Source: Toxorhynchites rutilus septentrionalis (Eukaryota > Arthropoda > Insecta > Diptera > Culicidae). Taken from it: a DNA stretch of 64,000 nucleotides. Location of the stretch: NCBI RefSeq assembly GCF_029784135.1, contig NC_073745.1, forward strand, positions 236,873,664 through 236,937,663. The letters are read 5' to 3'. A model generated the notes under the pieces. It was not told the DNA's origin and did not search any database. It saw only the letters and a program-made list of their open reading frames with translations. Numbering within the stretch: the stretch's first letter is position 1; every line of letters starts with the position of its first letter. The position numbers and the translations under genes are program-made. Positions 33,401-44,488 of this stretch are shown here, piece after piece.

Positions 33401-36400
33401 AGTTAATTTTGAACAGAGAAAAATTTATGTTGGTGCAATGAAAATATTGTTCATCATTTTCATGATCTGCTCTTTTTCAATCGTCCGCAAAAAATTATGA
33501 AATTGTAAATTTATCAATATACTGAAATACCATTATATTTAATGTAACTTTGAAACTTATGACATCATAATCTTTTTTATTATAAATGTCTGTTCATTTT
33601 GATCACAAAAAATAAATATTCTCTCGATTAATCGAATACTGAAGGACAATTATTCGAATGAATCAAATATTTAAAAATGGCGAGACGATTAATCGATAAT
33701 CGAATAAACGAAACATTTAGACATCTCTAGGGGTAGTGAGGGCAAAGTGGTCACCTGTTTGTTTGGTAGTATAACTATTCACTATAGATGCCAGGCCCCG
33801 GCCAATAGAATATGATCCGCGACTCAAGATGTGTTGCAAATTTAGCTGTCATTGCCAAACTATCAAACTACTCGGTGAGCTCAAGGCAGATCTATGGAAC
33901 AAGGTGCGTTCATTCGCTAACCATATTTAACTCGAAACATACGTCAAATTCGCGAAAGCTTGAAGAAGGCAGTTTTGCAAACTTAAAATTTGCATGGAGA
34001 TTCTTAAGTTATTCGATTACTTAAAACACGACGCTCTCTTAACCATTTGACCAATAATACACAACACACAACATTTACTAAAACTCGCCATTTTATTATA
34101 AAATCATCATTAGACACAATTCTAGTTCAATATTACGTAATACTGTATTGCATAGAATACATATTCGAAACAGAAAAGTAAATTTTCATTCATAATTTTT
34201 TATTTTAGAAGTGTGTTAATGTCATCATGTAAATTCTTGGCTGTAAAGTGGTTTTCATATTCTGACCCACCTGGCAGTATGTTAGGCACCTCGACTTACA
34301 CCAGCTTGAGAGTTTGGCAGTTCTTGCGAGTGACAGTGGTCGCAAATGCAATGGACATTTTTGACGCTGTCAAATGCTGTGTATTGGTATATGGATGCCC
34401 TAAGGGTGATAGATGTCGTATCGATAATCATCTTATGTTTGAAGAATTTAATGACTTTTGAGTCACCCTGTTCTTCAGTAGAGCTGTCGTATGTCAATTA
34501 AAATCAGAAATTGCTCTCTCTTTTTTATAATAAAAGCCGTTTGCTATCTTGAACAACAATGAGGTGAACTATAATAGTTTTCGTGAAACGGGAATTAGAG
34601 CGGTATGTTTACGCTGGAAATGGGCATATTCCTTAGGGTAACAACTTTGCCCCCACTTCCCGTATGTGTTACATCAGCATTTAAAAAGACTGCTATCTGG
34701 TACCATGTGACATGAATGATGATGATGTTTTAAATAAAAGGGGCTTCGAAATTCATCAGCTCATTTGCCTCTATTCTTCAAAATAGACCAATTTGGAAAA
34801 CTAAACTAAACACCCGGCCTTGAGAATGTCTCGCTGCCCGCTGATCGCTAGCTAGATGACTGATGAATTGTGAATACTGTAGTTTGAAAACGCGAACGGC
34901 TTCTTTATACTCAATGAATAGAATACGGCGAAGCTAAGATTGCCATATTTTCTCTGTCCACATTGTCCATAGAAGGAATGCTGATGATCGATTGAAGTTC
35001 ATTCTTATGGCCGTATCGGGTTTGATACCGCATCACTGAAATGGCTCTAACACGGTAAATAATAGGATTTAGAATAACCAAACGTTTACGATCTTCGATT
35101 GAACAATTCATCCTTTCTTTTTTATGTTACCACTCAAATTACCTATGACTAACGTTAGACGTTAGACGTATTTTGATGAAAAAGTATTTGGATGTTCAGA
35201 ATCCCAAGCCTTATGGCGGGTTTACATTAGGGAGATCTATAGCTATAGATGGATTTATTCACGTGAATATAGGTGTAAACGGGTGAGAATAAATATGATA
35301 CACTTATTCGAGGTATATATAACTTGAATAAATTCAGCATATGTAAACGCTTGTGAATTTCTCACTGGTGAGAAATCACTAAAGTTGGATGCAGTTCTAC
35401 TTCAGGTGAATAAATTCACCGAAAATATGAATATATTCATTATAGAAGTTCACGTGTAAACAGCGTAAACATTTGATGCGATTTCTATAAATCTCATCAT
35501 ATTTCTTCACATGAATATATCACTAGTCTAAACTCACCCTTACAAACAGATTTCACATCTGACATAAAATCGTCTTCATCGAAATTTGGAATTCTTGGTG
35601 AAAACTAATACATTTTATTTCTTGATATTGGAATGACAACTGATTGTGACAAATTTATATGTATTTATTTGACCATTTCTCAATAACTAGAGTTCCAAAG
35701 TTACGAAACAAACTATAGAACTATTGAAATGGTGGGCGCATTATCTTATCAAAAACTCCACTCCAAAACTTCCATTTAGTCCATTGGTATAGGGTCTAAT
35801 CCGTGTTTTTCCCAAATATAACAGTCAAAATGAAACCCTAACAGATGTGCTTGAGCTTTGATAGACTGTGCAATTCGTAGTTGCTCTCCGTGATTGACCT
35901 GAATCAGCGAAATTCCGCAAAGAAAACACCGAATGATGCTTGGAAATAGCAAATCATTCTCATTGTGCAAGCCTCGGTGAATCGAGCTTTAAATAGTCTA
36001 TAAGTCTATTGTCTCAGCTCAATCGGACTTCATTTACTAGTGTAACAGTGTTCTGGGATCGATACCAGGTGTCTTTGCCAGATTCCAGACCAGAAAAATT
36101 GGATTGAGACCATCTCGAATTCTGCATGGATCTTTTCACTGTTGTTTGAGTATTTTCAAACACTTTCGATACTTGGTCAAAGAAAATCCGTTCTTGATGG
36201 GCTGCATTGCTCTTCCAAGCCTTCCTTCTTCCAACATTGTCTGCCCATCCTTTTTTTGTAATTCAGCGGCATTTGGAATCAATTAGACCCAAGAAAAGTC
36301 TCAAACCTGTAAGACCAATTCACCCAACAGAAACGTATTCTTGTCACCCCACACAACATGCAAAAATTAAAATGATTGATGTTGATGTTGATTCCCACGA

Positions 36401-37952
36401 AAAACTACGCTGTGCAAAATATCAGCTCAATCGGACTTCATTTACTAGTGTCGCACAGTGGTCAAAGTTTGAGTTTTTAGAAAAAAACCGAACAATCACC
36501 CAAGGGGAGAGTAAGGGAAATCGGGGTTTTCAGAAAAAAATTGTTGATGCTAAATGTCTTAGAATTGCATGAAACGTCGAGATTTACTGTTATCTCGGAA
36601 AAAAGTTTTTTTTTGTGAAAAAATGACTTTCTGGCACTTGCTCGTTTTTTGTCTGAAAAGTTGATTTTTGACGAAATTTTTTTTTTCGAGATAACAGTGA
36701 ATCTCGACGTTTCATGCAATTCTAAGACATTTGGCATCAAAAAAATTTTTGAGAACCCCGATGGGTGATTTTTCGATTTTCAGAAAACTTAAATTTTAAC
36801 ATCTGCGACATTAGTAAATGGAGTCCGAATGAGCTAATGTTTTGCAGATGGTATTTTATCGTGCAAATCAACATTTCGCAGGGAGTCTCATATGAAAAAT
36901 CGATATGACAATTTTCATTGGCACCCCAAACCATACGTTTTGTCACGCATTCCAAAAAAAAACGACAAAGGCCCAGAGCGTCGATTTTTGACAAAAAAAA
37001 ATTTAGAGATGACAGTAGATCCCGACGTTTCATGCAATTTGAAGACATTTGGCATCAACATTTTTTTTTCGAAAACCCCGATTTCCTTTACTCCCTCCTT
37101 GGGTGATTTTTCGATTTTCAAAAAACTCAAACTTTGACCTCTGTGCGACACTAGTAAATGAAGTCCGATTGAGCTGATATTTTGCATAGGGTAGTTATTC
37201 GTGGGAATCAACATTTTCAATCAAATTCGCTTTGAAAATTTGAGGGTCACTTTTTTCCCATACATCCATTGGCACTCTAATGGACATATGTAAACAACAC
37301 AGGTCATGACACAACCGCCGCGGGTATAATATTTGCAATACTCCTACTGGCGACTGAACGAGACTCTCAGGAAAGGGTATACGAAGAGCTGACAAAGGCC
37401 TGCGAGGTAAAACCCGAGAACGAAGCGTTCACTATGACGGACTACAACAACCTCAAATACTTGGACCGATTCGTGAAGGAATCACTACGATTGTATCCAC
37501 CGGTGGCTTTTATTTCGAGGAGTCTCTCCGGCGCGTTGAACGTTGGTGTGTTGTAGTTTTCGTATCCTGAACAATATTACTTGAATTAACAATTACCTCT
37601 ATTTTGCTAATCAGATTCAACCACTTTCCCCCATGGAACGATCACCAACATACACATTTATGATCTTCATCGGGACCCAGTCCAGTTTCCAGATCCGGAA
37701 AAGTTCGACCCAGATCGCTTCCTGCCGGAAGCAGTTGCCAAGCGCAATCCATACGCGTATGTTCCTTTTAGTGCAGGCCAGAGAAACTGTATAGGCCAGA
37801 AGTACGCTTTGCTAGAGATGAAAACCGTCATCTGCGCACTGTTGAGGAACTATCGAATCCTACCCATAACTACGCGTGATGAAATCGTTTTCGTTGCCGA
37901 TCTGGTTCTTCGAGCGAAAACCCCAATCAAAGTCCAATTCATCAAGCGGTAA
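30478..37952 (+). CDS. Cytochrome P450 gene A, CYP4-like, six exons
   Basis: Exons 30478-30646, 30712-31101, 31171-31429, 31484-31599, 37303-37545 and 37615-37952 join in phases 1,1,2,1,1 to 505 codons with no internal stop (504 residues, normal for CYP4). An N-terminal membrane anchor ([16 protein letters not shown]) implies the endoplasmic reticulum. Motifs: C-helix [15 protein letters not shown]-helix [13 protein letters not shown] with the Glu that binds haem covalently in many CYP4s, K-helix ESLR, FDPDRF, and haem loop [10 protein letters not shown] with the Cys ligand. It should be a haem monooxygenase using NADPH-P450 reductase; substrate unknown, and insect CYP4s act on fatty acids, hydrocarbons, odorants and xenobiotics. 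Intron 4 is 5.7 kb and full of repeats. First of three tandem genes. The CYP4 assignment rests on motifs; the mosquito CYP325 family is an alternative. Confidence 0.88.
31600..32931. other. Intron 4 of P450 A, no feature
   Basis: AT-rich intronic sequence with short frames only. Confidence 0.5.
32932..33729. mobile_element. Non-autonomous hAT element with a BED finger remnant
   Basis: Ends tagagacgtcgattaatcg and, in reverse complement, tagagatgtctaaatgtttc leading to gattaatcg. Both subterminal regions are full of attaatcg and attcga motifs. At about 33070-33160 a plus-strand frame gives [11 protein letters not shown] then HLRLKH, a BED-type C2H2 finger as found at the N-terminus of hAT transposases. 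The catalytic part is absent. No clear 8-bp duplication. It lies within P450 A intron 4. Confidence 0.65.
33730..34662. mobile_element. TIR element, gggcaaagtggtcacc ends
   Basis: Left ggggtagtgagggcaaagtg and right, in reverse complement, cgggaagtgggggcaaagtt: about 26 bp of imperfect inverted repeat ending at (t)cacc/(t)taccc. About 930 bp, non-coding, inside P450 A intron 4. Its ends are reminiscent of the larger element at 11759-17955. Confidence 0.55.
34663..35213. other. Intron 4 of P450 A, no feature
   Basis: Short frames only. Confidence 0.4.
35214..35539. mobile_element. 326-bp MITE with TTA duplication, copy 1
   Basis: Left tggcgggtttacattaggga and right, in reverse complement, gggtgagtttagactagtga; TTA on both sides (35211-35213, 35540-35542). 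The interior contains several short palindromes (tatagctata, ttctcactggtgagaa, attcacgtgaat). An almost identical copy in opposite orientation closes the window (63680-64000). Confidence 0.85.
35540..36379. other. Intron 4 of P450 A, no gene
   Basis: The motif tcagctcaatcggacttcat (36016-36035) repeats at 36421 and belongs to repeat family B. Confidence 0.4.
36380..37285. repeat. Repeat family B, palindromic arrangement
   Basis: Units with agctcaatcggacttcattt, tcgaaaaatcaccc and catgaaacgtcgagatttac occur in alternating orientation, producing a long hairpin (36470-36795) followed by a further inverted unit. It ends ccattggcactctaatgg close to the acceptor of P450 A exon 5. Further copies are at 48345-48686, 49987-50285 and 51195-51445. 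Confidence 0.7.
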
Positions 37953-37999
37953 GCGGGTTGTCTTCGTGAAATATTGTTTGTAAATATTGCTGTAATAGG

Positions 38000-38005
38000 A
38001 ATAAA
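38000..38005 (+). promoter_or_regulatory. Poly(A) signal of P450 A
   Basis: AATAAA 48 bp after the stop codon. Confidence 0.6.
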
Positions 38006-38087
38006 ATGTGGAATACCGTCTAGAATGAGTCTATCACTCCTTATCATCCCTAGCGTTAAAGCTCTGTGCTTCTGATACGCTGTTGTT

Positions 38088-38122
38088 TATAAATAGTCTT
38101 TCTCTACTGCGTTCGGTTCAAT
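38088..38122 (+). promoter_or_regulatory. Core promoter of P450 B
   Basis: TATAAATA at 38088-38095, with tcggttcaat about 25 bp downstream as a possible initiator. P450 A's poly(A) signal is only about 80 bp upstream, so the intergenic space is very short. Confidence 0.6.
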
Positions 38123-38169
38123 ATTGTACCAGTTGTGCCGCGGCGTTCATTGTGCGCAAATATCGTAAA

Positions 38170-39866
38170 ATGGAGCTATGGACCAATTTGAGTTCACTAT
38201 TCGTATTGTTGCTTCTGGTTCTTTTGTTGTACGACATTATCGATAAGCGCGGATCCGTATATCAAGCACTTAAAAAATTTCCCGGTCCACCCATTCGACC
38301 GATCATTGGGACTTTGCAAGAGACAATTTTTATGAACCAAGGTAAGCTTCAACTCTAAATACTTTGATTCAACGATTCATTGGATAACTGTTCGTTTATA
38401 GCGAAAGCTTATCGAGGTGCGAGGAAATGGCCGCTTCAATACGGTGGATCGTATCTACTCTGGATGAATAGCTCTTTATGTGTGCTGAACATAGTTCGAG
38501 TTCGTGAAGCTGAACCTCTGCTGTCCAGTACAAAAAATATCGACAAGAGTCGTTTTTATCATTTTTTGCACCCTTTCTTGGGATTGGGTTTACTGAACAG
38601 CTCCGGTCAAAAGTGGATGCATCGACGGAGAATCCTAACTCCTACCTTTCATTTTAATATTTTGAATTTATTTTACGGGACGTTCGTGGAAGAGTGTGAT
38701 CAGCTGTTGGAAACGTTGGCAGCAGATGCGGCCGAAGGGAAACCAACTTCGCTGCAATCAGTGATGTGTCGGTTTACTTTGAGTACTATATGTGGTAAGA
38801 TTCGGAATTGGTACGTGGAAATGGACGCAGATATTGATATCTACCTTTTACAGCGACATCTATGGGAGTGAAATTATCTACGATGGCTGGAGCTGACGAG
38901 TATCGACAGAAGTTATACGAAATTGGTGACTTGTTGGTGCATCGACTGATGCGACCCTGGTTATTCAGTGACTTTGTATGCAAAATCATTGGTTATCATG
39001 CTGCGCTTGAAAAACTTCTACTTCCTGTGCATTCTTTCACAACAAATATTATCAACAGTCGAAGAAAACAATTCCAGCTGAGCTCGGCTACAATAGACAC
39101 AGAGGAGAATGTGTAGGTATGCTTTTCCACGGCGTCAAGTATGTTATATCGTTATCATTACAGTTACCTGAACACTAAGAGGCGTTACGCTATGCTCGAT
39201 TCGCTTCTGCTCGCCGAGCAAAAACAACAAATCGACGAAGAAGGTATCCGCGAGGAAGTGAATACCTTCACCTTCGAGGGTCACGACACCACGGCGTCAG
39301 CATTGGTCTTCATTTTCTTTACACTGGCACGCGAACAATCGGTCCAGGAGCGAATTCACCGCGAAATAGATGAGGTGTACAACCGAAAGCCCCCGACGGA
39401 CAAATCGTTCAAACCGCAAGACTTTGCCGAGATGAAGTTCCTGGATCGTGCCTTGAAGGAGTGTCTGCGCTTGTGGCCACCGGTTACATTCATATCCCGA
39501 GAGGTCACTGAAACAATGATATTATCGGACGGAAACGTGATTCCGGCAGGGACTATCGCGAACATTCACATTACCGACCTGCACAGAGATCCAGAACAGT
39601 TCCCGGATCCGTTAGTGTTCGATGCCGATCGATTTCTGCCGGAGAACGTGGACCGCAGAAATCCGTACGCTTATGTGCCGTTTAGTGCTGGACAGCGAAA
39701 CTGTATCGGACAGAAGTATGCTATGCTGGAATTGAAAACAGTCGTAGTGCATACCTTGCTCCGTTTTCGAGTATTGCCGGTTACACTACTCGAGGAGATA
39801 CATTTCGTAGCGGATCTTGTGCTGCGCAGTACGAATCCGATCGAGGTGAGGTTCATCGAGCGCTGA
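38170..39866 (+). CDS. Cytochrome P450 gene B, CYP4-like, four exons
   Basis: Exons 38170-38341, 38402-38794, 38854-39112 and 39164-39866 join in phases 1,1,2 to 509 codons (508 residues) without stops. The ATG at 38170 (aaaATGg) places a hydrophobic anchor (LSSLFVLLLLVLLLYDII) at the N-terminus. The upstream in-frame ATG at 38083 overlaps the TATA box and is less likely. Motifs: HRRRILTPTFHFNIL, I-helix VNTFTFEGHDTTAS with the haem-linking Glu, K-helix ECLR, FDADRF and [14 protein letters not shown]. Its first three introns are at the same sites and phases as in gene A, but it lacks A's two later introns. Presumed endoplasmic reticulum monooxygenase, substrate unknown. It arose by tandem duplication with A and C. 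Confidence 0.92.
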
Positions 39867-39903
39867 GTTGTGGAGCGATCCCAAAACTTATTTTTAATTT
39901 GAC

Positions 39904-39909
39904 AATAAA
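39904..39909 (+). promoter_or_regulatory. Poly(A) signal of P450 B
   Basis: AATAAA 38 bp after the stop; another overlapping TAAATAAA follows near 39917. Confidence 0.6.
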
Positions 39910-39929
39910 CGATGGTAAATAAATTTGTA

Positions 39930-40410
39930 GAAACCTAACAAACGCGTTAATATATATTCATTTAAGGAACCAAAATGAAATCAGTATTCATTGCTTGCTA
40001 AGGGTGCGGATTGGTTAGGAATGTAAATTAGAGACGTATACGTAAAAATAATGAAATTGCACCCTCTCAGACTTGGAGTCAGGCAAAACCAATGTATGTG
40101 TCAGATAGCTGCTTACTGACTGAAGCGACGTTTGTTTGTTTGTTCCATAATGATTTTAATCTTACAAGTGCATTCACCTATAAAGCTGAAATAAGAATAG
40201 AACAAAATCACAAGTGAAATTTACTTTATTACTCCACCCAGCGTGAAGGTGAAACTTATGTGCAACATTTTACTTCTACCTTGCTCCTGCGTTGCATTTG
40301 CATTTCGAGCGAGCGATATTTTTCACAGCAGATTTCAAAATGGTAGTGGTGTATAAAAACTTCGTCAAGAAGCTGCGTTGGGTATTCGTTATAGGTTGTG
40401 CGGATGGATG
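39930..40410. other. Intergenic, nothing recognised
   Basis: No coding signal between P450 B and the repeats downstream. Confidence 0.4.
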
Positions 40411-40660
40411 TGCCCAGAAATGTTAGAACAAATGTATAGAAAAATAGTAGCGCCTCCCATTTTCATCAGTTTAAATCCTTTTTGGATTAGGGAATTGTAA
40501 ACTATAGCAAGTCAAACGAATCTTAGAGAAATTCCGATTCAATTAATATGCAGAATACAAGAATTCGTTCATAGCAAAGATAGTTATTAACTTAAAAACT
40601 ATTTCTTAAAATCGTGAAATGTCTCCGGATTTGGCACCCTTACCGAAAGACAGAAACCAA
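40411..40660 (+). repeat. Repeat family A, 3' end fragment
   Basis: Contains the family A 3' series: agaacaaatgtat, atttaaacc-like, taaactatagcaagtcaaac, cttagagaaattccgattc and gatttggcacccttaccgaaagac. The terminal gacgtagttctacg is lost or diverged here. Confidence 0.55.
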
Positions 40661-41279
40661 CGCCAAAAACTTATTTCGTAGAAGCGATAAAATGCATCAA
40701 TATCGGTTGTTTTAAGTATTTTTCCAGGACCACTTTCTCGCAATAGGACGTAGGCGCTAATTTGTAGGTAAAATATTACTCTACCAATGTGCACCGAATA
40801 AACAACAATAGTGATAATAATTAGTAGTGATGAAACGGATAGTGGTTTGGCCGGATACGGGATATCCGGCCAGCTTCGAGGCTCGTTATTAGCAAATACA
40901 AAATTAAGAGAAACGGCATGTGACATGGTGCAAATAAATTGTTAAATGTAAGAAACAAATAAACACATTTTTCAATAAAAATTTTGAACGAATATTAAAT
41001 TTTTCGTTTAGAATAAGTATCTAATTTAGCTTAGCGCAGTGGCAATATCCAAACCAATGAGGTCATACCGAGGTTCAATTACTACTAGTTGAAAAAAAAT
41101 CATATTCAACAGTGTATCATGTTTTCTACAAGGAATTTAGGACAGTTTTATTCTGATAATGGTTTTATATTTTTGTAAATAGATTTTTGTGAGTGTATTG
41201 AGATAATTCGAATACTGGCCGAGTAAGAGTTACATGCAATCAGCAATCAATTATTTTCATTGAGATTGAAAATAATTTG

Positions 41280-41362
41280 ATACTACAATGACGAGTTTTG
41301 GAAATTTATAGTGAAAGGAAATTGTAAAGGGCCATTTAGAAGAAGTTTTCCGGGTCAGCTAG
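41280..41362 (+). mobile_element. Helitron-like 3' end
   Basis: atttatagtgaaaggaaatt resembles 17005-17024, and the end ccgggtcagctag matches the CTAG terminus at 17164. Only this 3' part is recognisable. Confidence 0.55.
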
Positions 41363-41589
41363 TTAAACAATGAAGTTGGTTCTTAAAAGTATGCAATGTT
41401 TGTTAAGAGTGAAAAGGAAAGCATAAACGTAAACATGTATTCTTTTCGGACGTGGGCCGTGTATGTGGCAAGGGTTAATGCGTGCATATTTGTAATGTGT
41501 CCTCTCATATTGCTCTTATATTGCTACTGTACATACATTATACAAATTCTGTACTAGTATGTGAGGGTAGCATGTTTTTTGTTATTTTC

Positions 41590-42205
41590 AAGTTCATTCA
41601 ATGTTATAAATCAGGTTGACAAACTGCTTTTTAAGTCTCACATAGATAATGTCATCAAAAAAATTGCAAAAAATACGGTATCATGTGTCGTTTAAGAAAT
41701 GAGTTGACAATTTCGAGTAAAGTTCAATTCTATAAATCAATAATATCGCCACACATAGACTTCTGTTCATCCATTCTTTTTCTTGCTAACGAAACACAAA
41801 TGTTGAGGCTACAACGTTTACAAAATAAAGTAATGCGCTTAATTTTGCGTTGTAATAGATTCACTTCCTCAGCTTTCATGCTAAACACGCTTCAATGGCT
41901 ATCTGTGAAACAAAGGATTGTATATTTAACTATGGTCTTCGTTTTCAAAATTATAAATGGATTGCTGCCTCGATATTTGTGTGATCGAATTGAATGAGGA
42001 AGTGATATTCATAGATATAATACCAGAAATGCAGACGAAGCACGAACACCTAACTTCTTAAGTAGAGTGTCACAGAACTCTCTATTTTTTAAAGGTGTAA
42101 CTTATTTCAATTCGATGCCTAGGCACATTAAAAGAGCAACCACATTAGTGGAATTTAAACGACAGTGTATTTCACATATCAAAAATGTAATATAAATGGT
42201 TAAAT
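41590..42205 (+). pseudogene. 3' end of a non-LTR retrotransposon ORF2
   Basis: HIDNVIKKIAKNT, then IISPHIDFCSSILFL, LQRLQNKVMRLILRC, LNTLQWLSVKQRIVYLTM and YNTRNADEARTPN. These are the post-RT region of I/CR1-group non-LTR elements. A TGA at 41995 and other lesions break it. It may be the 3' part of the same family as the endonuclease at 24615. Confidence 0.7.
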
Positions 42206-42869
42206 TGTAATGAACGAAGTTATTTTTAACGAATTGTGTTTGTGTATGTGTATGAAAGAATGAACTGCCATCTTCGTCCCAATGATAATGAAGGTTTTTC
42301 GTATGTTTATAGAAATGAAAAGAGAAAAAAAAGAAAATATAAAGTAGTCTACATAAGAAATCTGAATTGTGATAGCGATTGGAACATGGTAGAGTTTGTT
42401 CTTATTGTGGAATTGGATATGTTAGTTTCGTTAAAAAGAAGCACAGCTATGATTGGGGTTCGTTTAAGATCGAGGGAACGACTGTTGTCAAGTAAAGAAG
42501 GCTCAATAGCTATTTCTGAAGGATTAAGCAGACAACCGTCAGAATGAAGGGATAGGCTACAACCTGAAATTCATCCAACGGGTCAAATGTTCGATTAATC
42601 TGAAGAGTTAATAGTCTGACAATTTTGGCAGTCAGTTTACAGTGAACTCAGAAGATGCTATAGGATAGTTTGACGGGACAGCAAGCGTTTCTTCTTGAGA
42701 TTTGACTGAACTGAAAGATTTGCTGTGACTTCTTACAAACATGTCCAAACATGCCAAAATAAAAGCAGGAAGCGCCCAGTAAGCAGGTACCAATTAATGC
42801 ACCTCGAATCCCTTACAAACTTAGAACCTTCTTCAGGGATGGTAGTCTGAGAGGGGGTACACTTACTTC

Positions 42870-43200
42870 ACTACAAATCGAAATTATTATGATTGGCGAC
42901 AAATTCACTAATTTGAAGACTCAACAACTGTTAAACTTGGTGCAGAAGTGCGTTGGGCTTTTAAATATTCGAGGTAATTTCACATGTTCCTGCATCAAAA
43001 AAGTATTTGGTTAAGGACGAGACTGCAAAAAAAAACACCGAGCTTACTTCGTATGAGAACATCTTTAAACGCTGGAGAGGTCGTTTTAACTACTTAGAAG
43101 AAAATCAAAATTATCTGATTGCAACCTATTTAGACCCGTGGTTCAAGTCAGAACATTTAGATGTTCTCGAAACGTAAACAGACAGACAAAAAATCATTAA
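42870..43200 (+). pseudogene. hAT transposase remnant
   Basis: A frame around 43010-43190 gives YENIFKRWRGRFNYLEENQN and LIATYLDPWFKSEHLDVLE. The I-A-x-x-L-D-P-x-F-K motif is typical of the hAT catalytic domain before the C-terminal dimerisation region. Short and broken. Confidence 0.6.
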
Positions 43201-43411
43201 AATCAAGATCATACTACCAAAATATATTGAGACGAATCTTCTGAGATTGACAACTCATTGCCGTCTTCAACGAAAGCTGAATAAAACTTTAATGATACGA
43301 GTTAATAATAATTCAATTTCAGAACATTTTGACATGTCGGTAATTACACCTTATTTTCAATCACATGTGAATGGTGTCTATATGCTATTGTGTTATAATT
43401 TATCTTATATT

Positions 43412-44190
43412 ACAGTGCGGACTCGATAATATACAGTTTCGGATTTATTTTCAAAGTATATAATCGAATCCAAAAAAAAATTTAAACGTTTTTTATGCAT
43501 ATATTTTTCGTTTCTTGAATATAAAAGAAGAATTTAATTTTTGATTCATCACCTTAAAGTCATACAATACCTTTCTGATATCCGAATTCATTCACTAGGT
43601 GATAGAGGATAATATTTGATGAAAAAAATCCTTCTACGCATATGTTCAAATTTCAATAATGACAGAGTTATAGAACTTTTTTTTGTTTCGAACTCTGTCT
43701 GGCTCTACATTAAAAAGTACGCTACAGAAGACGATTCTGTTGCATTTGAAAGATGAAAAATTTAGTACAGGATATAGTTTCGAAACATCTAAATTAGTGG
43801 ATTTAAATAACATTTTAGAAGAGAAAAACTTCAAAGTTAGTAATTTTTAATGTGTTATTATTAATTTTATCCTAAAAATTCATATTCAAAAAATTGATTG
43901 TTTCTATCAATTAAATTAAAGCTTTCTAATCGCTCTACAATTTGTTCTTTGACGCCCAACTTCTATCTATCTTAATTTCGCTGCAATATCGATATAAACA
44001 ATTCCTGGCAAAATCTTCAAAAATCACGATTTGTACTTCACTGTACTTATAATAGCAACTTTGAAAGGTAACATTTTTTCTCAAAATAAGTCATATTTGA
44101 AAAATAAAAAAAAATTGTTTTTTCAAACTGTATATGCTCGAGTCCAAAATTGTATATAATCGAGTCTGTATATAATCGAGTACGACCTGT
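43412..44190. mobile_element. Pogo/Tigger-like MITE
   Basis: Left cagtgcggactcgataatat and right, in reverse complement, caggtcgtactcgattatat, flanked by TA. About 780 bp, AT-rich, no ORF. The motif tatataatcgagt recurs at the right end. Confidence 0.72.
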
Positions 44191-44488
44191 AATAAGAATT
44201 TTTTTTTTCAAATATCCGGTATCCGGCCGGATAGCAGATATTGGCCGGATACCGGATAGTTACCGTTTCATCTCTAATAATTGGATTCGAATTAAACCGT
44301 ATCATGACATCCCGACAAGTTTGTCGTATTTTGTTCGTACGATATAATTAAACTCATTCAGCTCGATTTATTTAAACCGAACATACTCTCTTTTCCCTAC
44401 TTGTCTTTGATCGACCGAACACTTATCACTTATCAGCACAGAGCAGATTTAAATTCTCATACTAGTATCATTCCGGAGCACATTGAGA

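Larger units (their letters stand above)
40825..44276. mobile_element. 3.45-kb hAT element with 8-bp duplication
   Basis: Left end tagtgatgaaacggatagtg and right end, in reverse complement, tagagatgaaacggtaacta, both followed by ggccggata-type subterminal repeats. Flanks ataattag (40817-40824) and ataattgg (44277-44284) match at 7 of 8 positions, as expected for hAT. Inside are a Helitron 3' end, a non-LTR 3' fragment, a hAT transposase remnant (42870-43200) that may be its own, and a pogo-like MITE (43412-44190). Confidence 0.72.

Noticed and set aside
38083..38169. Upstream in-frame ATG for P450 B
   Set aside because: It overlaps the TATA box; the ATG at 38170 gives the normal P450 anchor and length.
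40606..40926. 106-codon minus-strand frame
   Set aside because: It overlaps repeat family A and the hAT left end; no domain seen.
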